NCBI GenBank assembly: GCA_002633005.1
Contig: NMRA01000052.1
Span: 729,039 to 793,038 of the forward strand
Direction: 5' to 3'
Source: Phoronis australis
Lineage: Eukaryota; Phoronida; Phoronidae
Length of the DNA stretch: 64,000 bases
The notes below the pieces were generated by a model, which was not told the origin of the DNA, did no database searches, and was given only the letters and a program-made list of their open reading frames with translations. This document shows positions 47,701-56,029 of this stretch, one piece after another. A program made the position numbers and the translations under genes. Each line of letters starts with the position of its first letter. The stretch's first letter is position 1.

Positions 47701-50700
47701 TGTTGCTGAAGCCTCGCAGGCAATGGGAAATGGATGTGTTCTGTTCCACATCAACTGACAAGTCCAGGAAGTCCTCGTCTTTACTGCTCACCTGCAAACA
47801 TTAGTTATGCTGATAACCAAAACAATAACAGTGCTAATAGTAACAAAACCATGATAACGATAACAATAACATTAATGTCAACAACAAAATTCTGATGAGA
47901 AATGAAACGAGATTTAAAGACGAAGGCCTGTCGTAAAAGAATTATACATAAAGTTATGTTGAGCACTGATCAGGTAATACGATTATTACCTTACCACATC
48001 TCACTTCACACAATGGCAACTGCCACTCTGATGCGTTCTCTAAACTTTCAATGGTCATAAAAAATTGAGTCGAGAAATAAGGCAAGTTAACCTTTCTGTT
48101 TTCTACAACTGTACTGTGGTCAGACTGATCTAATATGTGTTACTTTTAGGCTTAATAAATTGCATCATTCTAATTTCATCTAACTATTAAGTTGGCCACT
48201 TGTAACCCACCCAAAAGTGCACAGTATAACTTTAAGATCAGACAGCAAATAAAAACCTGAGATTGCTTCAAATTCTTTAATAACTGTTACACAACATTTT
48301 ACAGGAAAAAAATTACGTCAGAATAATACTTTAAATTTCTATCCGTAAGGAAATGTTTGAGATTTTCAACCAGAGGGGGATATCTTGAAAATTTCAGTTC
48401 AAATAGCGAAGAACATAGATTGTGTGGAGTCTTACTGTTTCACAGTTGAGACACCTTGTTTCATTAGTCAGTGTTCCTTGGAATATATCGTGCACCCACG
48501 TAGGCTCTGATTTGTGGTTACTGTTGATGTCATTGCAGTTGCCGTTCCGTGTTTTACTACCATTTTTCTCCGCTACAAAAATCAAACACAAGCTGGAATT
48601 ACGCAACACACATGAACACAAGCAATGGCTTCTATATTAGACACTAAGGCTGGTGCAGGGATAAAGCAAAAAAATAAAAGATCCAAAACGAGACAGTTCG
48701 CTGCTATACACACTGTCGACAAATTTCCACACCAATCCTGCAGATGGTCACATATTAAAACAACTAATAGTCCATCCTGTCCATCCATAACTAACGACAC
48801 TTTCTCAAAGGTTATCAATCAGAATAATTTGGCAGCAGCAACAACGTTCATGATTAAAAAATTCCAATGGTGTTTGCTCGAGATCTCTGTATCTTTGACT
48901 GTCATTAGCTGTCATTTTAATCATTTCTTACGTCTCTTGGCTGTCTGCTTTATTGCTGCACTGTGAATAACTGTCAAAGAATGCCTGCGACATTCAGGTC
49001 TAGACCAGGTCCAGTTCCAATTTTTTTCACAAAACGTACCGAGAGTGACGTACATGAAATAATATCCCACGAGATATCATTCCGCGGAATAATGTCGAGT
49101 TCCAATTTCAGTCCGTTTAGAGCTTCACACAACATAACAAGTTCACATTTTCTTCATCCATTCACAGTTATTCCATGATCCATCTACCATCTCTTAAGTT
49201 GTGTTAACATTTTAAGCGTAAAATTCACCATAAGAACTCCAGTAAGATTTCGCGTAAGTAGCAAGGACTCGGGGCAAAACAAGAACAATATGGTGGATTT
49301 TGCCCTTCTTCCGGTGACGTCACATTGACTAACTGGAAACTCACAAGTGAGCTATTGCACAGACACGGTGTGGAAATATCTCTAGCGGGAAGAGAACATC
49401 AACTCACCTTGCAGGAGGTCCGCCACTGTATTCAGTAAGTAGTTGAGAAACTCGTGGGCATCCTGTTGCATATAGTTATCAAACACCTCTGAAATCAATC
49501 AAATACAAGTTAAATACAATCACCAAACACTCTGAAATCACCCGTTTACAAGTGGTGAAAGGTTTCTGAATTCCACACACTGTCATGTTACAACAGGAGT
49601 TTCTCTACGTCCTTGAAAAACAACTGCAGAGCTTTTAGTTTAGACCATCAGCTAAAGGTTTGCAGTGGTACATACCAATGAAACGTATTGAAGATATCAG
49701 CTGTGACGTTATGTAACGTCGCTGCTAAAGCTGCTACGAACCTGTCTTCCATCAAAAGGACCTATACTATAATTTATAATTTATGATTCAGACCACTTAC
49801 CAGCTTACCACTATAAAGTAAAACTGGTCTCAAGTTTCAACATCTGTCCTACTCAGATGAGAAGTGATTTCTGGACTTGGGACAAAACTGACAGTTTGAC
49901 ACAGTTAGAGACCATGCTTGCACCGCCGAAAGAGCCTGGTATCAAACAAGTGACCTATCGTCAGGATTTTGAGTGACAGCTTAACTGACCAATCAGAACG
50001 CAGCATTCTTGATAACCTTCATTTTCAAGCCGCCACTTTACCCAGCAAAAACACGTCGGGTAAAACTTATTTGCTTGTCGACTTTTCGCGAGGGGGCGAA
50101 GCTTGCGATAGGTCAATTACGAAGTGTACCAAGCCAAGTAATCGCAAATCTAAGCAAGGAACAAGATGGACCAGCACATAAAAAGTTTTAGCCAGACGTA
50201 AGGAGGGTTTATAACGGGTATGAACAGTCTATCTGCTAAGGGCAACATCAGGAACTGTTTTGCAAGTGAAACTTTGTCTGGCACTCACAACGTATCTTTG
50301 CTACAGTGAGTCGTATCATTACACAAAATAACTACCATATCTCTACCACAAAGTTCTATGCAAAATTGCCTTAAAAATTAAGTAAAGCTTACAATTGGCA
50401 GACTTAAGTAGTGATTTTTGTACGATGACGAGAAATAAAAACACTTCAATGACAAAAATTAGTGAAAAAAGATATCGTAATGACATAGCTTTACATTGTC
50501 ACTGACCGTTTTCAACTATTGAATCCATTGCCAACAGATAACACTGACCGTTTTCCTTCCGCAGTTTCTGTATGAACTTCTTTGGCGCAATCGTGCCCAC
50601 CTTGCGTTTCTGTGTGGCTATGCTGTGGAACAGATCACCCAGGCAGGTCAACAGTGTCTCCCTCTTCTGGCTCTTTTGCAACTGCTTGTAGGCCAGCACC

Positions 50701-53050
50701 TTGTCACGGAATGGCTTACAGAAGTACAGCGCCTGCAGCACTGAATTACAGTAGCAGGTGTTGCCAAACTGAAAGGGAAATGTATCACTGCAAGCAGAGG
50801 TGTAACATACGAGGAGGGTGCAAAACCATATACCATATATTGTTGATTTTCAATAGTAAAAGACACTGGCAAAAAATGGAAGTGAGGAGAAACTATCGTT
50901 TTCATAAATGTTTGATAAGGAGCAAATTGAGAACAGTGTTACACCGGTAAGTGGTCTTAATTAATTTCTTTTGACGTAATGCGAGTTTATACCAGTTTTT
51001 AATAAGTAATATTGCAGTTGGTGTTTGTGTGAAAAACACGACCAAACTGTACTTACATTTACTAATCCAAAGTAATGTTCATTGATGGGGAACTGTTCTG
51101 ATCCAATCTCCTTCTCCAACTGGGATCCATTGGCACCCTGAGAAAAAGACATGCGAATATATTTATGGAATCTCTGGCGAAACGACCTCGACAGCAGTGA
51201 CCCCAGAGGTCAGATGGTGGACCAATCACATCAGCATCAACTTTGACTTCTAGGAAACTGAGTCCTATCTGTTAGCCAATCTCTGTTTTCAACAATTTTT
51301 CAATCCATTGTTATTTTTCACAAGATTGTGAACCATTAACAACAAAATACCCAAAGGTGGGTGTACTCTCAGTGCTCTATTTGGTGACTTGTGGCTCCAA
51401 AATTCATTGCAAAATTTGTGGTGACTTCCATTCAATACCTTTGGCTCACGATTGTTCCGTTTAATTTGTGAAATCAGTGTGTTTGCCACCACAGCAGTCA
51501 GCACTTAAATTACGACACGAACTGACGGAAGTTGGAACTATTCATCAAAAATCAGGAAAGATTGGTGAAACACGCACCATCCAGAGTAACCGATCTTCTG
51601 CGTTCTTCGTTGGCAACAGGAATCAAGCTACAGATTGAACTGATTGGAGCATATTTTTTCAGGGTGAAATGGAAAAGGCATGTGTAATTTTTTTGGTCGC
51701 CGAATTCGATGTCAGTTTTGGCGACATCAGATTTCGTTTGGCGACCTGGGAGTTTCAAGAAGACACATTTGGCAACTTGACATCAACCTAAGCGTTGAGA
51801 ACTGACTTTGTTAGTGGTATTGAGTACTTTACTATCAGTGAACCAACATTGTGAGCTAATTTTTTAATTCGGCAAAGTTATCGTCCTCTCCCAAAAGAAG
51901 TCAACCAAATGGCCTGTGCACATATGAGCACATCGCTTTGAAACCAATGTCTTGACTTCTTTTTGTTATTAAAACTGGAGAAGGATATAAAAAAATATCA
52001 GATTGTATTTCTTTTGAATGTTCGCAACAGACAAGGTAGGTGTCATTTGAATGAAGCAGTTACATAAAAATCCTATGCATGGTTGGATATGCTTGATTTT
52101 AAAGTCTCAATGCTAGAGGAAAGGAAACAGTTGTGTTGGGCTGGAAAAGTGAGCTAATTCCCTAAACTTTCAAAATTTTTACCCACATTGTGTACTAGCT
52201 GTGTTTTGTCATACACAGCTAGCTAGTTGATTAAGTCCCCCTTTGTCATCATGAGTAAAAAAAAATAATTGCAGGCGGTCTGGTACACGTTGTACCAGAC
52301 GTGCGCAGGCCGCATGTGGGCCCATTGCACTGATCACCTGGAAATATTTTTGTGCTTTATTAATATATAGTTTAAACCGAGCTGAGGAGTTAGAAACCTG
52401 ACTCAAGGGTCTAGCAGTGTGGCACAGTGGGACTCGAACTCACGACCTCGAGTAAAGAAGGCGGTCACCATCACACTAGGCCACACTGCCTCCTCGTCAT
52501 CGAGAGTACACACCTACATTGAAGTTGACAAGTCAGAGAAAAATCGCCATACTCCTGTTGAGTTTAGGACCTGATTGCTTATTTCACGGGCCAGTCGTAT
52601 TAACTATTCATATTAACCAGTCGGCCAAAGAACATGCTCTTAGCCAGTGAAGAGTAGGTGAATAATTAAGATAAGTCACTAGTAGTAGTAGGAGAGGTCA
52701 GACATTTACACTCACTGTACTGACTGTAGATTCCTTACAGTTGTCATTTTGTTTAGGGGCACTAATGATTTGTGCCTCAACGGCAAAAGAAAGAGAGTAG
52801 CACAGAGGGATACTTGTCAAAACATCAGCTGAAGATAGACGGTAGAGAACCGTCCAGACGAACCCCTAGATCACACAATCAAACTTTGAACTCCGGCGAG
52901 TGGGCCAGTGGCAGAGGCAGTGCCATTGAAAAACAGGCGGAAGTGCAATTAACTTATAAATGCAAAATTTATCAAGCAATTGCAAACACATAATATTCAA
53001 CTTCAATACGGATAAATTTTCGCAGATTTCACCAAACACAATCTTACCAT
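44607..53050 (-). CDS. USP46: USP12/USP46-type ubiquitin-specific protease, nine exons
   Basis: Spliced product about 354 residues; human USP12 and USP46 are 370 and 366. Family role: a cysteine protease that removes ubiquitin and is activated by WDR48 (UAF1) and WDR20. The Cys box [17 protein letters not shown] has catalytic Cys near residue 33. The His box [10 protein letters not shown] (His about 300) is followed sixteen residues on by the third catalytic residue, Asp in LLFDDD. Zinc-ligand pairs CLNC and CEVC lie near residues 169-172 and 216-219. [48 protein letters not shown] and [13 protein letters not shown] are near-identical to human. It resembles both paralogues, so it is probably their single ancestor. 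The predicted N-terminus MGANGS fits an N-myristoylation signal. It is divergent from RPL21. Confidence 0.93.
44712..45153. other. USP12/46 intron 8
   Basis: Nothing recognised beyond splice sites. Confidence 0.7.
45154..45297 (-). CDS. USP46: USP12/46 exon 8 (catalytic His and Asp)
   Basis: Acceptor TTACAG, donor GTAAGT. It encodes [20 protein letters not shown], then [18 protein letters not shown]. Confidence 0.96.
45298..46220. other. USP12/46 intron 7 with repeat-like GTGAA motifs
   Basis: A minus-strand frame of 184 codons (45340-45894) is open here, but its composition and the recurring GTGAA motifs on the plus strand (about 45425-45670) suggest repetitive, non-coding DNA. Confidence 0.6.
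46221..46353 (-). CDS. USP46: USP12/46 exon 7
   Basis: Acceptor TTTCAG, donor GTACGG. It encodes [20 protein letters not shown] and [18 protein letters not shown]. Confidence 0.94.
46354..47630. other. USP12/46 intron 6 with foldback element
   Basis: Contains the foldback element 46521-46745; otherwise nothing recognised. Confidence 0.7.
46521..46745. mobile_element. Foldback element with hammerhead-like arms
   Basis: The left arm (about 46521-46605) and right arm (about 46664-46745) are inverted copies with small differences, around a spacer of about 58 bp. Each arm contains the hairpin CCTGG-CGGA-CCAGG. The right arm reads CATTGATAAAGA, hairpin, ACAAAACGTCGG. The same hairpin occurs at 9401-9416. 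No coding capacity. Confidence 0.65.
47631..47791 (-). CDS. USP46: USP12/46 exon 6 (second zinc pair)
   Basis: Acceptor TTGCAG, donor GTCAGG. It encodes [40 protein letters not shown] and a Cys-Cys pair ([12 protein letters not shown]). Confidence 0.94.
47792..48435. other. USP12/46 intron 5
   Basis: Short ATAACAAT-type AT-rich runs only. Confidence 0.65.
48436..48572 (-). CDS. USP46: USP12/46 exon 5 (first zinc pair)
   Basis: Acceptor TTGTAG, donor GTAAGA. A variable Asn/Lys-rich linker is followed by [20 protein letters not shown] and NCET. Confidence 0.94.
48573..49407. other. USP12/46 intron 4
   Basis: No feature recognised. Confidence 0.65.
49408..49488 (-). CDS. USP46: USP12/46 exon 4
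   Basis: Acceptor TTTCAG, donor GTGAGT. It encodes [20 protein letters not shown] then TVADLLQ (human [20 protein letters not shown]). Confidence 0.95.
49489..50548. other. USP12/46 intron 3
   Basis: Contains the dispersed repeat copy 49850-49925; otherwise nothing recognised. Confidence 0.65.
49850..49925. repeat. Dispersed repeat, copy 2
   Basis: Second copy of the 6707-6800 repeat, in an intron of the USP gene. Confidence 0.55.
50549..50768 (-). CDS. USP46: USP12/46 exon 3 (catalytic Cys box)
   Basis: Acceptor TTTCAG, donor GTCAGT. It encodes [40 protein letters not shown] and [12 protein letters not shown]. Confidence 0.95.
51057..51137 (-). CDS. USP46: USP12/46 exon 2
   Basis: Acceptor TTCTCAG, donor GTAAGT. 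It encodes [20 protein letters not shown], then HYFGLVN. A methionine in frame 15 bases upstream reads through the acceptor and is unlikely to be used. Confidence 0.92.
51138..53047. other. USP12/46 intron 1 with SINE
   Basis: Assumes the start codon at 53050. The main content is the SINE at 52258-52495. Confidence 0.5.
52258..52495 (-). mobile_element. tRNA-derived SINE, copy 2, with target-site duplication
   Basis: On the minus strand it begins GGAGGCAGTGTGGCCTAGTG, with an A-box-like TGGCCTAGTGTGATGG and a B-box-like GAGTTCGAGTCC. The body is shared with 23467-23707, including TTTATTAATATATRGTT and GTGGGCCCAT. The tail is T-rich. The flanks GTCATCATGAGTA (52245-52257) and GTCATCGAGAGTA (52496-52508) form a 13-bp target-site duplication with two mismatches. 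Confidence 0.85.
53048..53050 (-). CDS. USP46: USP12/46 exon 1: candidate start codon at the exon end
   Basis: The minus strand reads AAAATG followed by the good donor GTAAGA. Spliced to the next exon this gives [13 protein letters not shown], matching MGANASALEKEIG inside human USP12. An upstream in-frame TAA excludes a longer protein from this exon. The alternative is another first exon not found here. Confidence 0.5.
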
Positions 53051-53332
53051 TTTCAAACATTAACGCCCATCAGCACTGCGTAATATTCATTTTCATATTC
53101 TCTCATCTCATCAAAAATGCAAACATTATGGTGGACTTGCTACAGGCAGAGACCTCTATGGTCATTTAAATGAAACTCGGAATTTGGGCTTTTTTTCATA
53201 TCAAGTTGCTAAATGAAATACGCGGAGATAAAGTTAATTTTTCCTGTCTTTTATAACAAATAAGATACCAATTTTGTTTATTCTAGAGAAAACTGAAAAT
53301 CTCGAAACGTTGTCACGTGACAAGGTGCATGT
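53051..53332. promoter_or_regulatory. Short divergent promoter region between USP12/46 and RPL21
   Basis: About 280 bp separate the candidate USP start codon from the candidate RPL21 transcription start. A TCACGTGA E-box palindrome at 53313-53320 sits about 13-20 bases before the RPL21 start. Confidence 0.5.
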
Positions 53333-53354
53333 CCTTTTCGGACTCCATCTTGGT
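53333..53354 (+). other. RPL21: RPL21 candidate non-coding exon 1 with 5' TOP
   Basis: CCTTTTCGGACTCCATCTTG starts with the pyrimidine run typical of ribosomal-protein mRNAs and is followed within two bases by the donor GTAAGT at 53355. Starting from this C and splicing to 54013 gives a short 5' UTR. Confidence 0.6.
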
Positions 53355-54012
53355 GTAAGTGCATGGGGATTTTCTCTTGTCGGTAGTTATGATCAAAATG
53401 AAGACGTTGTATGTCAGATTCGAGCAAGAATAGTGGCGACAACTGTCACTTAGAACACGGTTTAGCAATGTAATGATAGTAGATGACCTATATACTTCTT
53501 CAGTTGTTTCATTTGACGTTTTCCCTCTCTTCCGTGCGTTGGCGAAGCCGACACGACGGGCGACAGCCATCGACAGGCCACGATTTGTTAATTTGGCAGC
53601 GGTCGGATATTGTGGACCCTGATTTTGAGCACCAGTTTCATCCACTGAGTAAAAGGCCAGTCATTTAGTGATTGCCTGGTTCTCTAAATCAGGATCCATT
53701 ATATCCGACCAGTTAACGTTAACGAATCGATGGCATGTCACCCACGACGTTTCTTGTTTCTTGTCCACGCAAATGGCATGTGGTGCAACCAACCAGTCTG
53801 TAAGTAATATAGCTCAGGGTAAACACATGTGTAAACAGACCTGCAGGTCTCCAAATTGAGCACTGCCATATGTAATACGAGTGAGACTAGGTCCCTAGTT
53901 AGGACTGTTTTGTGCAACCAGGCACTGATTTCACATGAAAGGCTCTTAATGAAAGGTCATGTTTTTTGATATTCTGGGCAACCTATGTTGATGAAATCTT
54001 TGTATATTGCAG
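53355..54012. other. RPL21 intron 1
   Basis: Open frames exist on both strands near 53313-53668, but none shows a recognisable protein. Confidence 0.55.
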
Positions 54013-54025
54013 GTAAATACATACG

Positions 54026-54154
54026 ATGACCAACCCCACAGGTGTCAGGCGCGGTACGCGCTACATGTTCTCCCGTCAGTTCCGTCACAAGGGTGTCACC
54101 AAGTTGTCGCGTTACTTGAAGGTGTTCAAGAGAGGGGACATCGTTGACGTCAAG
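54026..54154 (+). CDS. RPL21: RPL21 coding exon 1
   Basis: Encodes [20 protein letters not shown] through KRGDIVDVK; donor GTATTG. Confidence 0.95.
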
Positions 54155-55997
54155 GTATTGGCTTGGACATGCCATACTTGTCATAATAAATCATTTGTTA
54201 CTTCTGTTAAAGTCTGGATCCGTAGGTTTGAAGTCCTGAAGCAGGATATTTGTCTTTATAACAGCAAGAAATCTGGTCTATTCAGTTTGCTTGTGTTTGG
54301 TGGCTGTGAGGAGAAAATTCTCACCTGGAAGCTCCAGGTGCCGTAAAGGACATCTTGAATTGTTTTAATAGCTGAATGATGCTACTGTGATTTAACCCCG
54401 TGATACGTGATGTACTGACAGTTTGGTCTTTTGACAGGGTGATGGTGCCATTCAGAAGGGCATGCCCCACAAGTGTTACCACGGCAGGACGGGAGTCGTG
54501 TACAATGTCACACAACACGCTGTCGGTGTCATCGTCAACAAGCGGGTCAAGGGACGCATCATACCCAAGCGTATCAACGTACGCATTGAACACGTGAAGC
54601 ACTCTAACTGCCGGCTCGACTTTCTGAAGCGTGTCGAAGAGAACGAAAACAAAAAGAAGGCAGCCAAGGACGCCGGTCAGACAGTGCACTGCAAGCGAAT
54701 TGTAAGTACCTCACCAAAACTTTAAAAGCTGCATTTGGCGCCCCCTTTAGCCAATTAAAAAACGAAAATCGAATCTGGGCTTTTACATCCGTAAAACTGG
54801 CAGTTTAAAGATGCTCCGTCTCATTAGGTTGTGAATATGCAAATGAAGTGCTAATTTACAAACAACCCTAAGTATATCGGTGTGCCAGAAACCATCCGAG
54901 AACCAGTTAGCATTACAATCTCACGAAAGTCTCGTTTTGCTAGACTATTTTTATGGAAATGAGTATGCTTATGTCATCGTTACCCTAATGAAACAAGGCA
55001 CAGTTTTTATTATTTGTTCATTTCATGATCAAATAACGATTGGAATTATCTTTGGTGTTCTATACGTTTCCACTTGTTTTTAAGTTCATCAGTTGTGTTG
55101 TTTTCTTGAAAACTGTAATTTATTTACAAATTGTTTCTTTTCCTGATTATACTTGTACACACAGTTCTCCAGGAAGTCACAAGGTGGCGCTTGCTACCAA
55201 TTTAAATATTCATGGTTTTAATGAGACATGGCATCTTTAATGTGTCTTACTGTGATGGGATTCTATTCCGGTTGCCAACTGGAGTCACAGGCCACGCGCC
55301 ATTTTCGAATTACAATTTTAGGGTTGGCTGACCCCAACAAGTCTGTAGCATTTCCACTTATCTTGAGTTATTGATGGGTTCGGTGTTCTAGTTGTTAATG
55401 GAAATAGGTCAACTTCTTTCGGACGTATCTGACCACTGCCTCATTGTGGCACTTCTTTTTTTTACGTTCGTCTCTGTAATGTTGGAGTTCCTGGAGGGGT
55501 TGTCATGAAATTTTGATAATATGTGACTGTAAGGCAGACCCCAAGGTTTTCCCATTTTTGGTCGGGTTCAACATATTCTGCATCACATAGCTACGTTATT
55601 ATGCTAATAAATAGCCATAGAAGCGTACCGTTTGCAGTGCTGTCAAGGGCACATTGCAGCACTTTAAGTTGCTCGTTGTTTCAATTAAAATTGCAATTTT
55701 GTCCTATTGTTGTTTTGAGTTGGGTTGCTGAAGCAGGGAACTTCGACAACGTGCAGTGCCGTTCATTCTTCAATCAACAAAATGTGCCCACGGTTTTCTG
55801 GTAACATGTTTTCTACCTCAAAACGTAGATGAGTGTATTTCGGGATGTGCATATTGTAATGTTAAGTCTTGTTATGTATTTCATTGTTTTTTTGTTTTGT
55901 TTTGTAGCCTGCCCAGCCACGTGGTGCTCACACTGTTCGCACCAGGTACAACAAGCCACAGTTCTTAACACCCATCCCTTATGAATTCATAGCCTAA
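54026..55997 (+). CDS. RPL21: 60S ribosomal protein L21 (eL21), three coding exons
   Basis: 160 residues, the same length as human RPL21. Family role: a structural protein of the large cytosolic ribosomal subunit. Landmarks in order: [10 protein letters not shown], the SH3-like segment [59 protein letters not shown], a basic helix [19 protein letters not shown], and the C-terminus TPIPYEFIA (human EPIPYEFMA). The start ATG at 54026 lies 13 bases inside an exon that begins after TTGCAG at 54013. The 5' TOP exon is listed separately. It is divergent from the USP gene. Confidence 0.97.
54322..54340. other. Perfect intronic hairpin
   Basis: CACCTGGA-AGC-TCCAGGTG, an 8-bp stem with a 3-base loop. 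It sits in the RPL21 intron between coding exons 1 and 2 and is followed eleven bases later by ACAT. Ribosomal-protein introns often host snoRNAs, but I could not fit a full H/ACA or C/D box set. Confidence 0.35.
54438..54701 (+). CDS. RPL21: RPL21 coding exon 2
   Basis: Acceptor TGACAG, donor GTAAGT. It encodes [20 protein letters not shown] through QTVHCKRI, 88 whole codons. Confidence 0.96.
54702..55907. other. RPL21 intron 3 (1.2 kb)
   Basis: No clear snoRNA, exon or transposon seen. Confidence 0.6.
55908..55997 (+). CDS. RPL21: RPL21 coding exon 3 (stop)
   Basis: Acceptor TTGTAG. It encodes [20 protein letters not shown] then TPIPYEFIA and TAA. Confidence 0.96.
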   Translation, partial: PAQPRGAHTVRTRYNKPQFLTPIPYEFIA

Positions 55998-56019
55998 TTC
56001 TGCTGTACAGTGAATTCTC

Positions 56020-56025
56020 AATAAA
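56020..56025 (+). terminator. RPL21 polyadenylation signal
   Basis: AATAAA 22 bases after the stop codon, giving the very short 3' UTR usual for ribosomal-protein genes. Confidence 0.85.
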
Positions 56026-56029
56026 AAAA

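Noticed and set aside
51138-51152. USP start at [10 protein letters not shown] by reading through the acceptor
   Set aside because: The codons are the polypyrimidine tract and AG of a strong splice acceptor; a spliced start fits family sequences better.
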